Shown piece by piece: positions 7,870 to 16,415 of a stretch of DNA of 64,000 bases. Source of the stretch: Acidobacteriota bacterium. Lineage in GTDB: Bacteria > Acidobacteriota > Terriglobia > Acidiferrales > UBA7541. The stretch lies in assembly GCA_021832085.1 (NCBI GenBank), contig JAKBLM010000015.1, forward strand, positions 1-64,000. The letters are read 5' to 3'. The notes beneath the pieces were generated by a model. The model was not told the origin of the DNA. It saw only the letters and a program-made list of their open reading frames with translations, and did not search any database. Numbering within the stretch: the first letter of the stretch is position 1; each line of letters opens with the position of its first letter. The position numbers and the translations under genes were made by a program.

Positions 7870-8706
7870 TCAGCCTGAAGCGGCCGGCGAGGCAGGAGTC
7901 GCTTTCGCCTCGACCTGAACCATTTTGTGCGGCAGGGCAGCGGCGTTGCGCCGGACCGCAATCAGTTCGGCGACGATGCTGACGGCGATCTCCTCGGGCG
8001 TGCGGGCGCCGATTTCAAGGCCTATCGGCGCATGGACGCGGGCGAAGGTTTCGATCGGCATGCCCTCGGATTCCAGTGCGCGATAGATGGCAATCACCTT
8101 GCGCTTGCTGCCGATCATGCCGATGTAACGCGCCTCGGTTCCTACCGCCCATTTCAGCACCCGCATGTCGTCGCGGTGGCCGCGCGTGACGATCACCACG
8201 TAACTCGAAGGATTGGGGTGGATCTTCTCAAAGGCTTCTTCGAAACTCGTGTGAATTTCCCCGGCCATCGGGAATCGCTCCTGGTTGGCGAAGGATTCGC
8301 GGTCGTCGGTCACGGCGATCTCGAAGCCCGCCTGGTGCGCGATGCGGGAAAGCGCAAGCGAAACGTGGCCGCCGCCGAAGAGGAAGAGCTTTGGCGAGGG
8401 CAGGATTGGCTCGACGAAAATCTCGAGTGAGCCGCCGCAGATCAGGCCGGTGTCGTAGCTCGGCTCGTTGTTCAAGTTGAAGGTGAGTTTGCGGGGCTGT
8501 TCGGCGCGCATCACGTCCTTGGCCGCGGCCCAGACCTCGGCTTCGACGCAGCCGCCGCCGATCGTGCCGGAGATCGAGCCGTCCTCGCGCACGAGCATGC
8601 GCGAGCTTTCGAAACTGGGGATCGATCCGTTGACGTGCACGATCGTCGCGAGCGCTCCGCGGCGACCCTCCTGGCGCAAACGAACGATTTCTTCGAAGAG
8701 GTCCAT
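7870..8706 (-). CDS. xdhC: XdhC/CoxI family molybdo-hydroxylase maturation protein
   Basis: 278 residues from MDLFEEIVRLRQEG. Two parts are visible: the N-terminal XdhC/CoxI domain with GSISGTIGGGCVEAEVW and YDTGLICGGSLEIFVEP, and a C-terminal Rossmann domain with LFLFGGGHVSLALSRIA, VTRGHRDDMRVL and YIGMIGSKRK. XdhC-type proteins protect and deliver sulfurated molybdenum cofactor to xanthine dehydrogenase family enzymes in the cytoplasm. The internal ATG at 8706 was taken because residues upstream are not conserved and the N-terminal helix begins there. Operonic with the MocA-like gene. Confidence 0.88.
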   Translation of the reverse strand: MDLFEEIVRLRQEGRRGALATIVHVNGSIPSFESSRMLVREDGSISGTIGGGCVEAEVWAAAKDVMRAEQPRKLTFNLNNEPSYDTGLICGGSLEIFVEPILPSPKLFLFGGGHVSLALSRIAHQAGFEIAVTDDRESFANQERFPMAGEIHTSFEEAFEKIHPNPSSYVVIVTRGHRDDMRVLKWAVGTEARYIGMIGSKRKVIAIYRALESEGMPIETFARVHAPIGLEIGARTPEEIAVSIVAELIAVRRNAAALPHKMVQVEAKATPASPAASG

Positions 8707-8875
8707 GCGGTTTCCGTGCCCGGCACCAACGGCCAAGATTGTGCGCGCTTTACGCGCCCGCGCCAAAACTTCCTTCCCGGGACGGCCGGGCGTCGCGACA
8801 GCTCCGCGACGAACTCTAGCCTAAAACCGGCGAGGCGGAGTGTCAACGCAACCGCGGCAGGGCCGGTAAGCGGCG

Positions 8876-10480
8876 CTACTGCAGGTAGGTGCGCCGCAAG
8901 AATTGAACCGTTTGCAACTCGAGGTCGGAATAGTTCAATTGCAGCGCCACGCCGAGCGCCGTTCGCGCCGAGACCCCCTGCCTGAATTCGGTAAAGAGGC
9001 TGCGGATGCCCCACATTCCGGAATTGGCAATGATCGATTCCACCGTGGCCAACGACCAGGCATAGGCATAATCGGCGATTGGGGCAGGGAAACCGGTCCA
9101 AGGGCCTTCGAGCCGGTTGAGGGGAATAAACTTTTTCTCGTCGTACAGAGCGACCAGCATCTTCGCGCTGCCCGCGCTTCGCCAGCCCTCCATGTACTGC
9201 GCGATCCCTTCGTTGAGCCAGGTAGGGCAGCGTCCGTCGGTCATCTGGCGTACGAAGCTGTGCGTGAGCTCGTGCATGAGCACTTGCGCCAGCTCGTTGC
9301 TCACCGAAGTCAAGCCCTGCACCGGCACGCGGATGCGGCCGTCATAGAGGCCGTCCGCCCAACTGGGCGCCCGCGTGACGTTGCGGAAAGTCTTTTGGGT
9401 GTAGAGCACCACGCCGATCGGGGCCGTCGGCGTGTACTGAAAGTCCTGCTGGAGGGTGGCGAAATCGGCATCGAGAGTGTTCAGGATCCGGCTCGCCAGC
9501 TCGGGCGCCTCGCCGCCTTCGTAGCGGAGAATGAAATGGCCGTTCGCGTCCTCATGAAAATTCCGCTCGGCCTGCTGGTCACGCTCAGCCTTGGCGAGCA
9601 GCGCGGCGATCTGCGCGTCGGGCTGAAGCCGCTGGGCGCGTTTCCATTCGCTGATGGCCTTGCCGGTCTGGTCGAGGCCGTAGTAGGCCCAGCCGGTCAA
9701 TCGCGCGACCCCGGCCGAATTCGGGGCGAGTGCGCTCGCGCGGTCGAGCGGACCGAGCGCGGCCGAATATTCGCTGCGCAGCAGGTGAACGTAGGCCAGA
9801 TCGATCAGGCTGATCAGCCGGATTTCGGGATTGTCCCTGGCCAGGGCCACGGCCGAACGAAACTGGTCGATCGCATCGCTGGTGTCGCTGTGCGCGAGCT
9901 GGAAATGGCCGGCGGCAAGATGCCCGAGCGCAGCGCGATCCAGCGCCGCAGGGGAACCGCCGCGGGCCGCGGCGTCGAGCTTTTCGAGCGCGAGGCCGTT
10001 GAGTTCGCCCTGTGACACGACCTGCGCCGTGATCCTCTGGTAGGAGGAGAGAAAGCGGGCAACTGGAGCCGGCAACTTCACACGGATTTTCCGTCGGCTG
10101 TTGCCATTTGTTTCCGTCGAATCCTCGGCGGGATATGCCGCGCGGCTTTCGGCAATCGGTCGCGGCCACGTGATCTTCAGTCCCGCGCAGGAGACGAAGC
10201 CGAGAGTGGCGCTCTGCTTGGGGAGCCGCACGTTGCACCAACTGCCGTCGGCGCCGGCGATCTGGAAATTCAGCGCCAGCGCCTGGCCCTTTTTCAGCGT
10301 TTCGACCACGCTGCTCGAGGTGTCCATCTGCGCATAAACCGGCAGCGAATTGGCTGCGACTTTCGCCGTCGGAGAAGCGGCATGGCTTTGCGCGAGGCAG
10401 GGGAGCGCGCTGCAAGCGATAGTCAGGATGGCAGTCCCCATACGTTTTGCTGCCCCGTAGCCCTTTGCCGTTTCAGGCAC
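8876..10480 (-). CDS. Secreted TPR-containing gluzincin-type metallopeptidase
   Basis: 534 residues. The GTG at 10480 is preceded by CGGAGGGG, a much better ribosome site than any alternative, and gives a basic n-region followed by MGTAILTIACSALPCLAQSHA, a signal peptide with probable cleavage after AQSHA. An SH3-like segment follows (residues about 40-110), then a TPR-type helical repeat region (about 190-300), then a peptidase MA-like domain with HELTH (His403, Glu404, His407) and downstream Glu424 in WLNEGIAQYMEG, the zinc third ligand. The product probably acts in the periplasm or outside the cell as a protease of unknown substrate. It follows glnE on the same strand after a 217-base gap. 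Confidence 0.82.
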   Translation of the reverse strand: MPETAKGYGAAKRMGTAILTIACSALPCLAQSHAASPTAKVAANSLPVYAQMDTSSSVVETLKKGQALALNFQIAGADGSWCNVRLPKQSATLGFVSCAGLKITWPRPIAESRAAYPAEDSTETNGNSRRKIRVKLPAPVARFLSSYQRITAQVVSQGELNGLALEKLDAAARGGSPAALDRAALGHLAAGHFQLAHSDTSDAIDQFRSAVALARDNPEIRLISLIDLAYVHLLRSEYSAALGPLDRASALAPNSAGVARLTGWAYYGLDQTGKAISEWKRAQRLQPDAQIAALLAKAERDQQAERNFHEDANGHFILRYEGGEAPELASRILNTLDADFATLQQDFQYTPTAPIGVVLYTQKTFRNVTRAPSWADGLYDGRIRVPVQGLTSVSNELAQVLMHELTHSFVRQMTDGRCPTWLNEGIAQYMEGWRSAGSAKMLVALYDEKKFIPLNRLEGPWTGFPAPIADYAYAWSLATVESIIANSGMWGIRSLFTEFRQGVSARTALGVALQLNYSDLELQTVQFLRRTYLQ

Positions 10481-10697
10481 AGCCCCTCCGTTTCTCCTGC
10501 ATTGAGGCGTTTCCAAAATGCGAGCGCAGCCCGCTTGTTGTCGCCATTCTACTCTTGTGAAGAACGCGGAAGGGCGCCGCAGGTTCAAAACGGCAATAGC
10601 CCATCGGGGACACAAGAACTTACGAAAGCCGAACTGGCGGAAGGCAGACGCACGCTGTGGAGCAGGGAATCAGCATGCGACAGTGGCCCGGGGATTC

Positions 10698-13600
10698 TCA
10701 ATTTTCAGGCGAGGAAGATTCGACGAGGGAGTGGTAGAGGCGGACGACATCGGCGCGGCGGGACTCGATAGCTTCGAGGAAATGACCGGCTTCGGGAACA
10801 GCCCAGTCGCGGAGTAAGGGCACGAGACGAGCGGCAACGGCAGGGTCGGGCAGACGGTCGAGCGCGTGCCCGGTGACCAGGCGCGCGGCGTGGTCGACGC
10901 TGCGAAACAGCGTGGCAGCAGCAACCAGTGCCGAAGCGGAATTGCCGTCGATCAGCCCTTTCGATTCGAGCGCCTCGATCTGGCCGAGCAGCGTGCGGCC
11001 GCCCGGGTCGAGGCCGCCGACGAGGGCACGGAATCCGAGCGCGTATTCAAGGTCGTGGTAGCCGCCGGGAGCCATTTTCAGTCCGCCGCGATTGGGCGCA
11101 TTGCGCCACTCCTGTTCGAGCAATGCGCGCATATGGGCCAGTTCCTGGCGCAGGCGCGCCGGCCCTTCACCTGCGGCAAAACGTTCCCGGAGCGCCCGGT
11201 GCATGCGTCCGAGCACGTCGCGGCCCAGCTTGGCATTGCCGGCAAGCAGCCGGCCTTTGACGAACGCAACCGCCTCCCAGCCCGCTGCCTCGTCGCGGCA
11301 ATATGTCTCAAGATAGGAGGCCGGCTGCACGATTTCTCCTTCGCTGCCGCGCGGCCGCAGCCGAGTATCCACCGGATACAGCAGGCCGTGCCGCGTATGG
11401 CTGCTTATCGCGTTGACGAAGCGCTCGGCAAGCTTGCGCCACGGCCCGCGCTCCTCCGCACTCAGATGCTCGCCGGTAACGAATACCAGATCGGCGTCCG
11501 AGCCGATATCCATTTCCCGCGAGCCGAGCCGGCCGAGCGCGAGCACGGCGAAAGGCGAAGTTGCCAGATCCATGTCGGGCAGCAATTCCCGGGCGAGCCG
11601 GTCGAGCGCTTGCGCCAGCAACTCGTCGGCCAGCCGCGTGAGCGCCTCGAAGGTTTCGAAAGGCCGGCACTGACCAGTGGCCGAGCGCGTCACGAGCCGC
11701 AGCACCGCCTGCCGGGCAACCACCCGGAGGTCGTCGAGCCCCGCGCGCCGCTCCCCGCCCGGGCGCCGCGCCAGCGCGAGCGCCCGCTCGATGCCCGCCA
11801 CATCCGGATCGACGGCGATTTCGATCTCCTCCGGATGGCGCGCGAGCATCGCTGCCGCCAGATCGCTTCGCGCCACCAAACGGCTCACCGTTTGAATCCA
11901 CTCCGGATGGCGTTCGAGGCGAGCGACGAGCGAAGCGTCGAGCATCGCCGCACCCAGGAACTGGCCCAGGCCGTGCCGCAACTGCACATCGGTAGCCCAA
12001 CCGGCCTCCCGTGCCGCCTGGGCGATCGCCGGGTGTTCCGCCGTCAGCCGGCCGAGCAGCGAAGTGCCCGGCTGGGCCGCACGCTGGCGTTCAGCCCCGG
12101 TCGCGGATGCCTGGCGAGCCTCCTGGCGCTCCAGAATTCGCTCGTAAATCTCGCGCACCTCGGCGAAATGTTGCTCGAGCCGCGCGACGAGCATCTCACT
12201 CGCCTTCCTGCCGCCAGCCGGCTCAATGCCCAGGCAGCGCGCCAGGCATTCGAGTTCGCGCGAGCCCGCGGGCAGCGTATGAACCTGGAGGCCGTCCCGA
12301 AGCTGGAGCCGGTGCTCGACCTGCCGCAAGAACTGATAGGCGGTGCCGAGCCGGAAGAAGTCCCGTCCACTCAGGTGACCTTTGTCGTGCAGTCGCTGCA
12401 GCGCCACCAGCGTCGGGCCGGCGGCCGAGGCCGCCAGCCAGGTATCGCTGCTGCCGTAGATCCGTTGCAGTCCCTGGGCGAGGAACTCGATATCGCGGAT
12501 ACCGCCGGGAGAGAGCTTCACATTGCGCGCGGCCGCGGACGCCGAAACGGAGCGGCGCAACTCGCGTTCCATTTCCCGGCGTCCTTCGAGCGCTGCCGCG
12601 ACCGCCTGCTGGCGCGATTCGGCCCGAAAAATCAAGGGGCGCACCTCGCGGAGGAAAAGACGGCCGAGTTCCCGCTCGCCGGACGAGACGCGGGCCTTGA
12701 TGAGCATCTGGAGTTCCCATTGGCGGGCGCGCCCGCGATAGTAACGGAGCGCGCCGGGCAGGCTGGAGGCGATGTCGCCGCGCGTTCCCTCGGGCCGCAG
12801 CCGCAGATCGACCCGAAACACCGCGCCCTCCTTCGTCGGCTCGGTGATGATCTTGAGCACGGCCGCCGCCAACCGCGCGAACCACTCCGCGTTCGAAACC
12901 GCGCCCGATTCGCCGCCGGCCGTCTGGCCATCGGCCTCGTAGAGGAAAAGCAGGTCGATGTCCGAGCTGTAGTTCAATTCCTGGCCGCCGAGTTTGCCCA
13001 GCGAAAAGAGAACCAGGCGCGAGCGGCGCACGCGCCCTGCGGCGTCAGTGAATTGGGGAAGGCCGTAAGCGGCGGCGAGCTTCTGCTCGGAGGCAGCGAG
13101 CGCGGCATCGAGAATCACATCGGCCAGGTGCGAGAGTTCGAGCGTCGTTTCCGCCAGCGTTCCGACGCCCAGCACGTCGCGCAGCATGATCCGCAAATAC
13201 TCGCGGCGCTTGAAGCGCGCCAGCAGGACCGAGGGCGAAAGGTCGAAATTCGTCGCGCGAAACCGGGCCAGCTCCTCGCGCAGGTCTTCCGGGGTGCGCA
13301 AAAGCGCCAGCCGGTCGCCGCCCACGCGTCCCGGCGGCCGATGCAGCCATTGAATCAGCTCGGGCTGCTGGATCAGCGTTTCCGAAAGGAAGCGTGAATG
13401 GCTGAAGACGAGCAGCAGATAATGGAGCGCGGCGGGATTGGCGTCCAGGTAGCGGAGCACCGCCTGCGGCGCCTCGCCCAGATAGCGTTCGAGCTTATTT
13501 AGCGCCTCATCCGAATCCGGCATTTGCCCCAGCAGCGTCGCCAGCCGCCCCCAGAGACCAGGAGGCAGGGCTTGCTGCACAAGGCGCAAGTTCGTCTCGG

Positions 13601-13733
13601 CTCGCGCCGGGTCAGTGAACGGGATACTGGCGAAGGCGGCGTCCATCAGCGAGCCCCTAGTGTACAGCGAGCCGGGGCGAAGGCCGGCGGCTAGGCCTTC
13701 CGCGGCCAGTGCGGGTTTCGCCAGGTCGGTCAT
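10698..13733 (-). CDS. glnE: Bifunctional glutamine synthetase adenylyltransferase/deadenylase
   Basis: 1011 residues, close to the usual length of about 950. Two nucleotidyltransferase domains are present. The N-terminal (deadenylylating) one has SLGKLGGQELNYSSDIDLLF; the C-terminal (adenylylating) one has ALGRLGSREMDIGSDADLVF. The two are separated by a helical linker region. The enzyme transfers AMP to, or removes it from, a Tyr of glutamine synthetase in response to PII and glutamine. That target, GlnA with Tyr397 intact, is encoded 6 kb away in this window. ATG 13733 was chosen; a longer frame to 13868 adds only basic, low-complexity residues. Arginine- and leucine-rich composition is in keeping with high GC. 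Confidence 0.95.
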   Translation of the reverse strand: MTDLAKPALAAEGLAAGLRPGSLYTRGSLMDAAFASIPFTDPARAETNLRLVQQALPPGLWGRLATLLGQMPDSDEALNKLERYLGEAPQAVLRYLDANPAALHYLLLVFSHSRFLSETLIQQPELIQWLHRPPGRVGGDRLALLRTPEDLREELARFRATNFDLSPSVLLARFKRREYLRIMLRDVLGVGTLAETTLELSHLADVILDAALAASEQKLAAAYGLPQFTDAAGRVRRSRLVLFSLGKLGGQELNYSSDIDLLFLYEADGQTAGGESGAVSNAEWFARLAAAVLKIITEPTKEGAVFRVDLRLRPEGTRGDIASSLPGALRYYRGRARQWELQMLIKARVSSGERELGRLFLREVRPLIFRAESRQQAVAAALEGRREMERELRRSVSASAAARNVKLSPGGIRDIEFLAQGLQRIYGSSDTWLAASAAGPTLVALQRLHDKGHLSGRDFFRLGTAYQFLRQVEHRLQLRDGLQVHTLPAGSRELECLARCLGIEPAGGRKASEMLVARLEQHFAEVREIYERILERQEARQASATGAERQRAAQPGTSLLGRLTAEHPAIAQAAREAGWATDVQLRHGLGQFLGAAMLDASLVARLERHPEWIQTVSRLVARSDLAAAMLARHPEEIEIAVDPDVAGIERALALARRPGGERRAGLDDLRVVARQAVLRLVTRSATGQCRPFETFEALTRLADELLAQALDRLARELLPDMDLATSPFAVLALGRLGSREMDIGSDADLVFVTGEHLSAEERGPWRKLAERFVNAISSHTRHGLLYPVDTRLRPRGSEGEIVQPASYLETYCRDEAAGWEAVAFVKGRLLAGNAKLGRDVLGRMHRALRERFAAGEGPARLRQELAHMRALLEQEWRNAPNRGGLKMAPGGYHDLEYALGFRALVGGLDPGGRTLLGQIEALESKGLIDGNSASALVAAATLFRSVDHAARLVTGHALDRLPDPAVAARLVPLLRDWAVPEAGHFLEAIESRRADVVRLYHSLVESSSPEN

Positions 13734-13886
13734 CGGCCGCCGGGGGCGTTTGGCGGGAACTACCGGCGCTCTCCGTGGTTTCACTCCATCCCGGTCCGGG
13801 CTTTCGGCGCCACGTCGTAACCGATTCGCACGCGACCGGGATAGTTTGACTTCCGTGATCGCCACCATTGGCGTAGGTTTTCTAGC

Positions 13887-16118
13887 ATGCTGGGAAAAGG
13901 GGGAATTCGGAGGCTGGCCCTGCTTCTCGGGCTACTCGCGATGGGTACTGCGGCGGGCGCGCAGGGGATGCCGCGCAAGCCACCTCCGGCTCCCGTGCAG
14001 CCCTTTAGCCGCGACTTTTACGGGATGAAGATCTCCGATCCTTACCACTACATGGACAACCTGAAGGACCCGAAGGTGCGCGCCTGGATCAACTCACAGG
14101 GCCAATACACCCGTGCGCGGCTCGACCGGATTCCCGGCCGGGCGAAGCTGCTGGCCGAAGTCACGAAACTGGACGAATCAGAACCTGCGCGCGTGGGGCA
14201 GGTGGTGGTGCTGCCCGGAGATCTTTTTTTCTACTTGGACGAGATCGCCGGCGAGAATACCTATCGGCTGTACCGGCGCGATGGCTTGAGTGGGAAGCCG
14301 GGGCTGCTGGTGGATCCGATGGCTTTCAACGAGCCGGGCCGTCCGCCTGCGACGATCAGTTTCTTTTCCCCTTCACCCGACGGCCACTACGTCGCCTTTG
14401 GCATCTCCCGTGGCGGCACGGGGATGACCACGATTCACGTCGTTGACGCCCGAACAGGACAGCCGCTTCCTGATACCATCAGCGACGTCCGCTTTCCGGC
14501 AGCGGCATGGCTGCCCGACGGGCATTCCTTTTTCTACAACCGGCTCGCCCCGCACAAGCCCGGCGCTCCGGCAACGGCCAAATACGAGCGCAGCCGCGTC
14601 TATCTGCACGAGCTCGGCACCAGTCCTGCCGACGATCTGCCCATTTTGGGAGCGGGGGTTGTGCCCGGCATGAAGATTGCAGCCACCGATATCCCCTGGG
14701 TCGACATCGCGCCAGGCTCGCGCTATGCCGTCGGCGTGCTCGAAAACGGCGTCAGCCATACGCTCGTGCTCTACACCGCGCCGCTGCAGCAGGTTGGCAC
14801 ATCCCAGGTGCATTGGCAGCGCGTCGGCGACAGCCAAACGCACATCCTCGATTACAGCCTGCGCGGCAACCGGCTCTATTTGCTGGTCGCCGGCCGCGAG
14901 GGCCCGGCGGTGGCCAACGTTTCGCTGGCCAAGCCATCGGTCTACGACTGGGGCCTGATGCTCCAGCTATCCCCTTATGCGGGGGTGACTGGCATGCAGG
15001 CTGCGAGCGACGCCATCTATCTCAGCGAACTCCATAACGGCAACATCTCGCTCGTCCGGCTGCCCTACGACGCGGCGCAGGAAATCAAGCGGGTGAAGCT
15101 CCCGTTCGCCGGCAACGTGCACCTCTATCCGCAAGATCCGCGGGTCAGCGGCGCGCTGGTGATGCTTTCCTCCTGGACCCGCGCACCCTCGATCTACCGC
15201 TATGATCCGCAGACCCATAGCGTGATCCACACCGACCTCTGGCCGACCGGTCCGTACGACGATCCGAAAAACGTCGTCGCGATCAATGTCAACGCGCTCA
15301 GCGCCAACGGCGTGCTCGTGCCGCTGACGATCGTCTACAAACGAGGGACGCAGCGCGACGGCACTCATCCCACGCTCCTGATCGGCTATGGCTCCTATTC
15401 GGTGGTGCTCGCGCCGGTCTACACGCCGCTCTGGCGCGTCTGGCTCGATCGCGGTGGGGTGCTTGCCTTCGCCCACGTGCGCGGCGGCGGCGAGTACGGC
15501 GCGCTGTGGCGATTCGAAGGCAGCAAGGTCGGGCTGGCCAGCCGCTTCCACGATTACCTCACTTGTGCCCAATATCTCGTCGACCAGGGCTACACAACAC
15601 CCCGTCTGCTCGCTGGCATGAGTGGCAGCGCCGGCGCAATCCTGGTGGGGCGCGCCATCACCGCCCGGCCGCATCTGTTCCGCGCCGTTGTCATCGAGTC
15701 GGGACTGCTCGACCTGCTCGGCTACCAGCGCACGGCCAACGGCGTGATGAATGTACCCGAATTCGGCAGCACGAAAACCTTGGCCGGATTCGACGCCCTT
15801 TACTCTGTCAGTTCCTACAACCACGTCCAACCGCATGTTCGCTATCCGGCGGTATTGCTCGAAGTCGGCATGAACGATCCGCGCGTCGGTCCCTGGCAAT
15901 CGGCCAAGATGGCCGCACGCCTACAGGCGGACACGACCAGCAATCTGCCGGTGCTGCTGGGCGTCCACAGAAGAGTGGGGCACTTCCTGGCTTCGACTGC
16001 CGAGCAGGAAAGGAAGCTATTCACCGACGAGATGAGCTTCCTGTTTTGGCAACTGGGACTGCCGGGCTTTCAGCCCGCCGCCACGCCGATGACGGAAAGC
16101 GCAACCGCAAAGAACTAA
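13887..16118 (+). CDS. Secreted prolyl oligopeptidase (S9A-type serine peptidase)
   Basis: 743 residues with a signal peptide (MLGKGGIRRLALLLGLLAMG..GAQG). The N-terminal part has DPYHYMDNLKDPKVRAWI, the S9A entry motif, then a seven-bladed propeller-like region (about 90-440) and an alpha/beta hydrolase domain. By alignment with POP the catalytic residues are Ser581 in SGSAGAILV (an atypical version of GGSNGG), Asp664 in GMNDPRVGP and His699 in RVGHFLAST. It would cleave short proline-containing peptides, probably in the periplasm. It is divergent from glnE with 153 bases between starts. The altered nucleophile elbow may shift specificity, but the triad is complete. Confidence 0.88.
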   Translation: MLGKGGIRRLALLLGLLAMGTAAGAQGMPRKPPPAPVQPFSRDFYGMKISDPYHYMDNLKDPKVRAWINSQGQYTRARLDRIPGRAKLLAEVTKLDESEPARVGQVVVLPGDLFFYLDEIAGENTYRLYRRDGLSGKPGLLVDPMAFNEPGRPPATISFFSPSPDGHYVAFGISRGGTGMTTIHVVDARTGQPLPDTISDVRFPAAAWLPDGHSFFYNRLAPHKPGAPATAKYERSRVYLHELGTSPADDLPILGAGVVPGMKIAATDIPWVDIAPGSRYAVGVLENGVSHTLVLYTAPLQQVGTSQVHWQRVGDSQTHILDYSLRGNRLYLLVAGREGPAVANVSLAKPSVYDWGLMLQLSPYAGVTGMQAASDAIYLSELHNGNISLVRLPYDAAQEIKRVKLPFAGNVHLYPQDPRVSGALVMLSSWTRAPSIYRYDPQTHSVIHTDLWPTGPYDDPKNVVAINVNALSANGVLVPLTIVYKRGTQRDGTHPTLLIGYGSYSVVLAPVYTPLWRVWLDRGGVLAFAHVRGGGEYGALWRFEGSKVGLASRFHDYLTCAQYLVDQGYTTPRLLAGMSGSAGAILVGRAITARPHLFRAVVIESGLLDLLGYQRTANGVMNVPEFGSTKTLAGFDALYSVSSYNHVQPHVRYPAVLLEVGMNDPRVGPWQSAKMAARLQADTTSNLPVLLGVHRRVGHFLASTAEQERKLFTDEMSFLFWQLGLPGFQPAATPMTESATAKN

Positions 16119-16415
16119 AGCCAGCCGCCCCGCTCCCGGCAACGAACCTTCAAGAATCACCATCCGCACGCGCGTTTCCCGTCGGAGGTCTTGCCCGAGA
16201 GATCCCGCGGGTCATTTGCTGGGCTTGTGTTACCCCATCGCTCGGCGTTGCGCTTTAGCGAGACGGAGAAGGGAAGGCCGGCAGGCTCGACCGCGCCGGC
16301 GCACAAAGGCCGTCGTCTTTCGGTTCCATGCCCCTCGGAAAGCCAACGCCCGCCACGATATCGTTCGCCGCAGGGCAGGCGGCGCATGCTCTGCTGGTCG
16401 AAGCGCCGCGAGCGG
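16119..16415. other. Convergent intergenic region without a recognisable gene
   Basis: 297 bases between the stops of the oligopeptidase and the putative-Ig lipoprotein. Open frames here lack coding character. A GC-rich stretch around 16215-16290 (CGCTCGGCGTTGCGCTTTAG, then a purine-rich run) looks like a decayed dispersed intergenic repeat, but this cannot be confirmed from one window. No U-tract terminator was found. Confidence 0.3.

Noticed and set aside
8876..10480. Longer start for the TPR peptidase (to 10615)
   Set aside because: The extra residues precede the signal peptide, are not hydrophobic or conserved, and lack the strong ribosome site found before GTG 10480.
10866..13397. A frame of over 840 codons antisense to glnE
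   Set aside because: It has no recognisable domain, no ribosome site, and its length is explained by GC-rich third positions opposite a genuine conserved gene.
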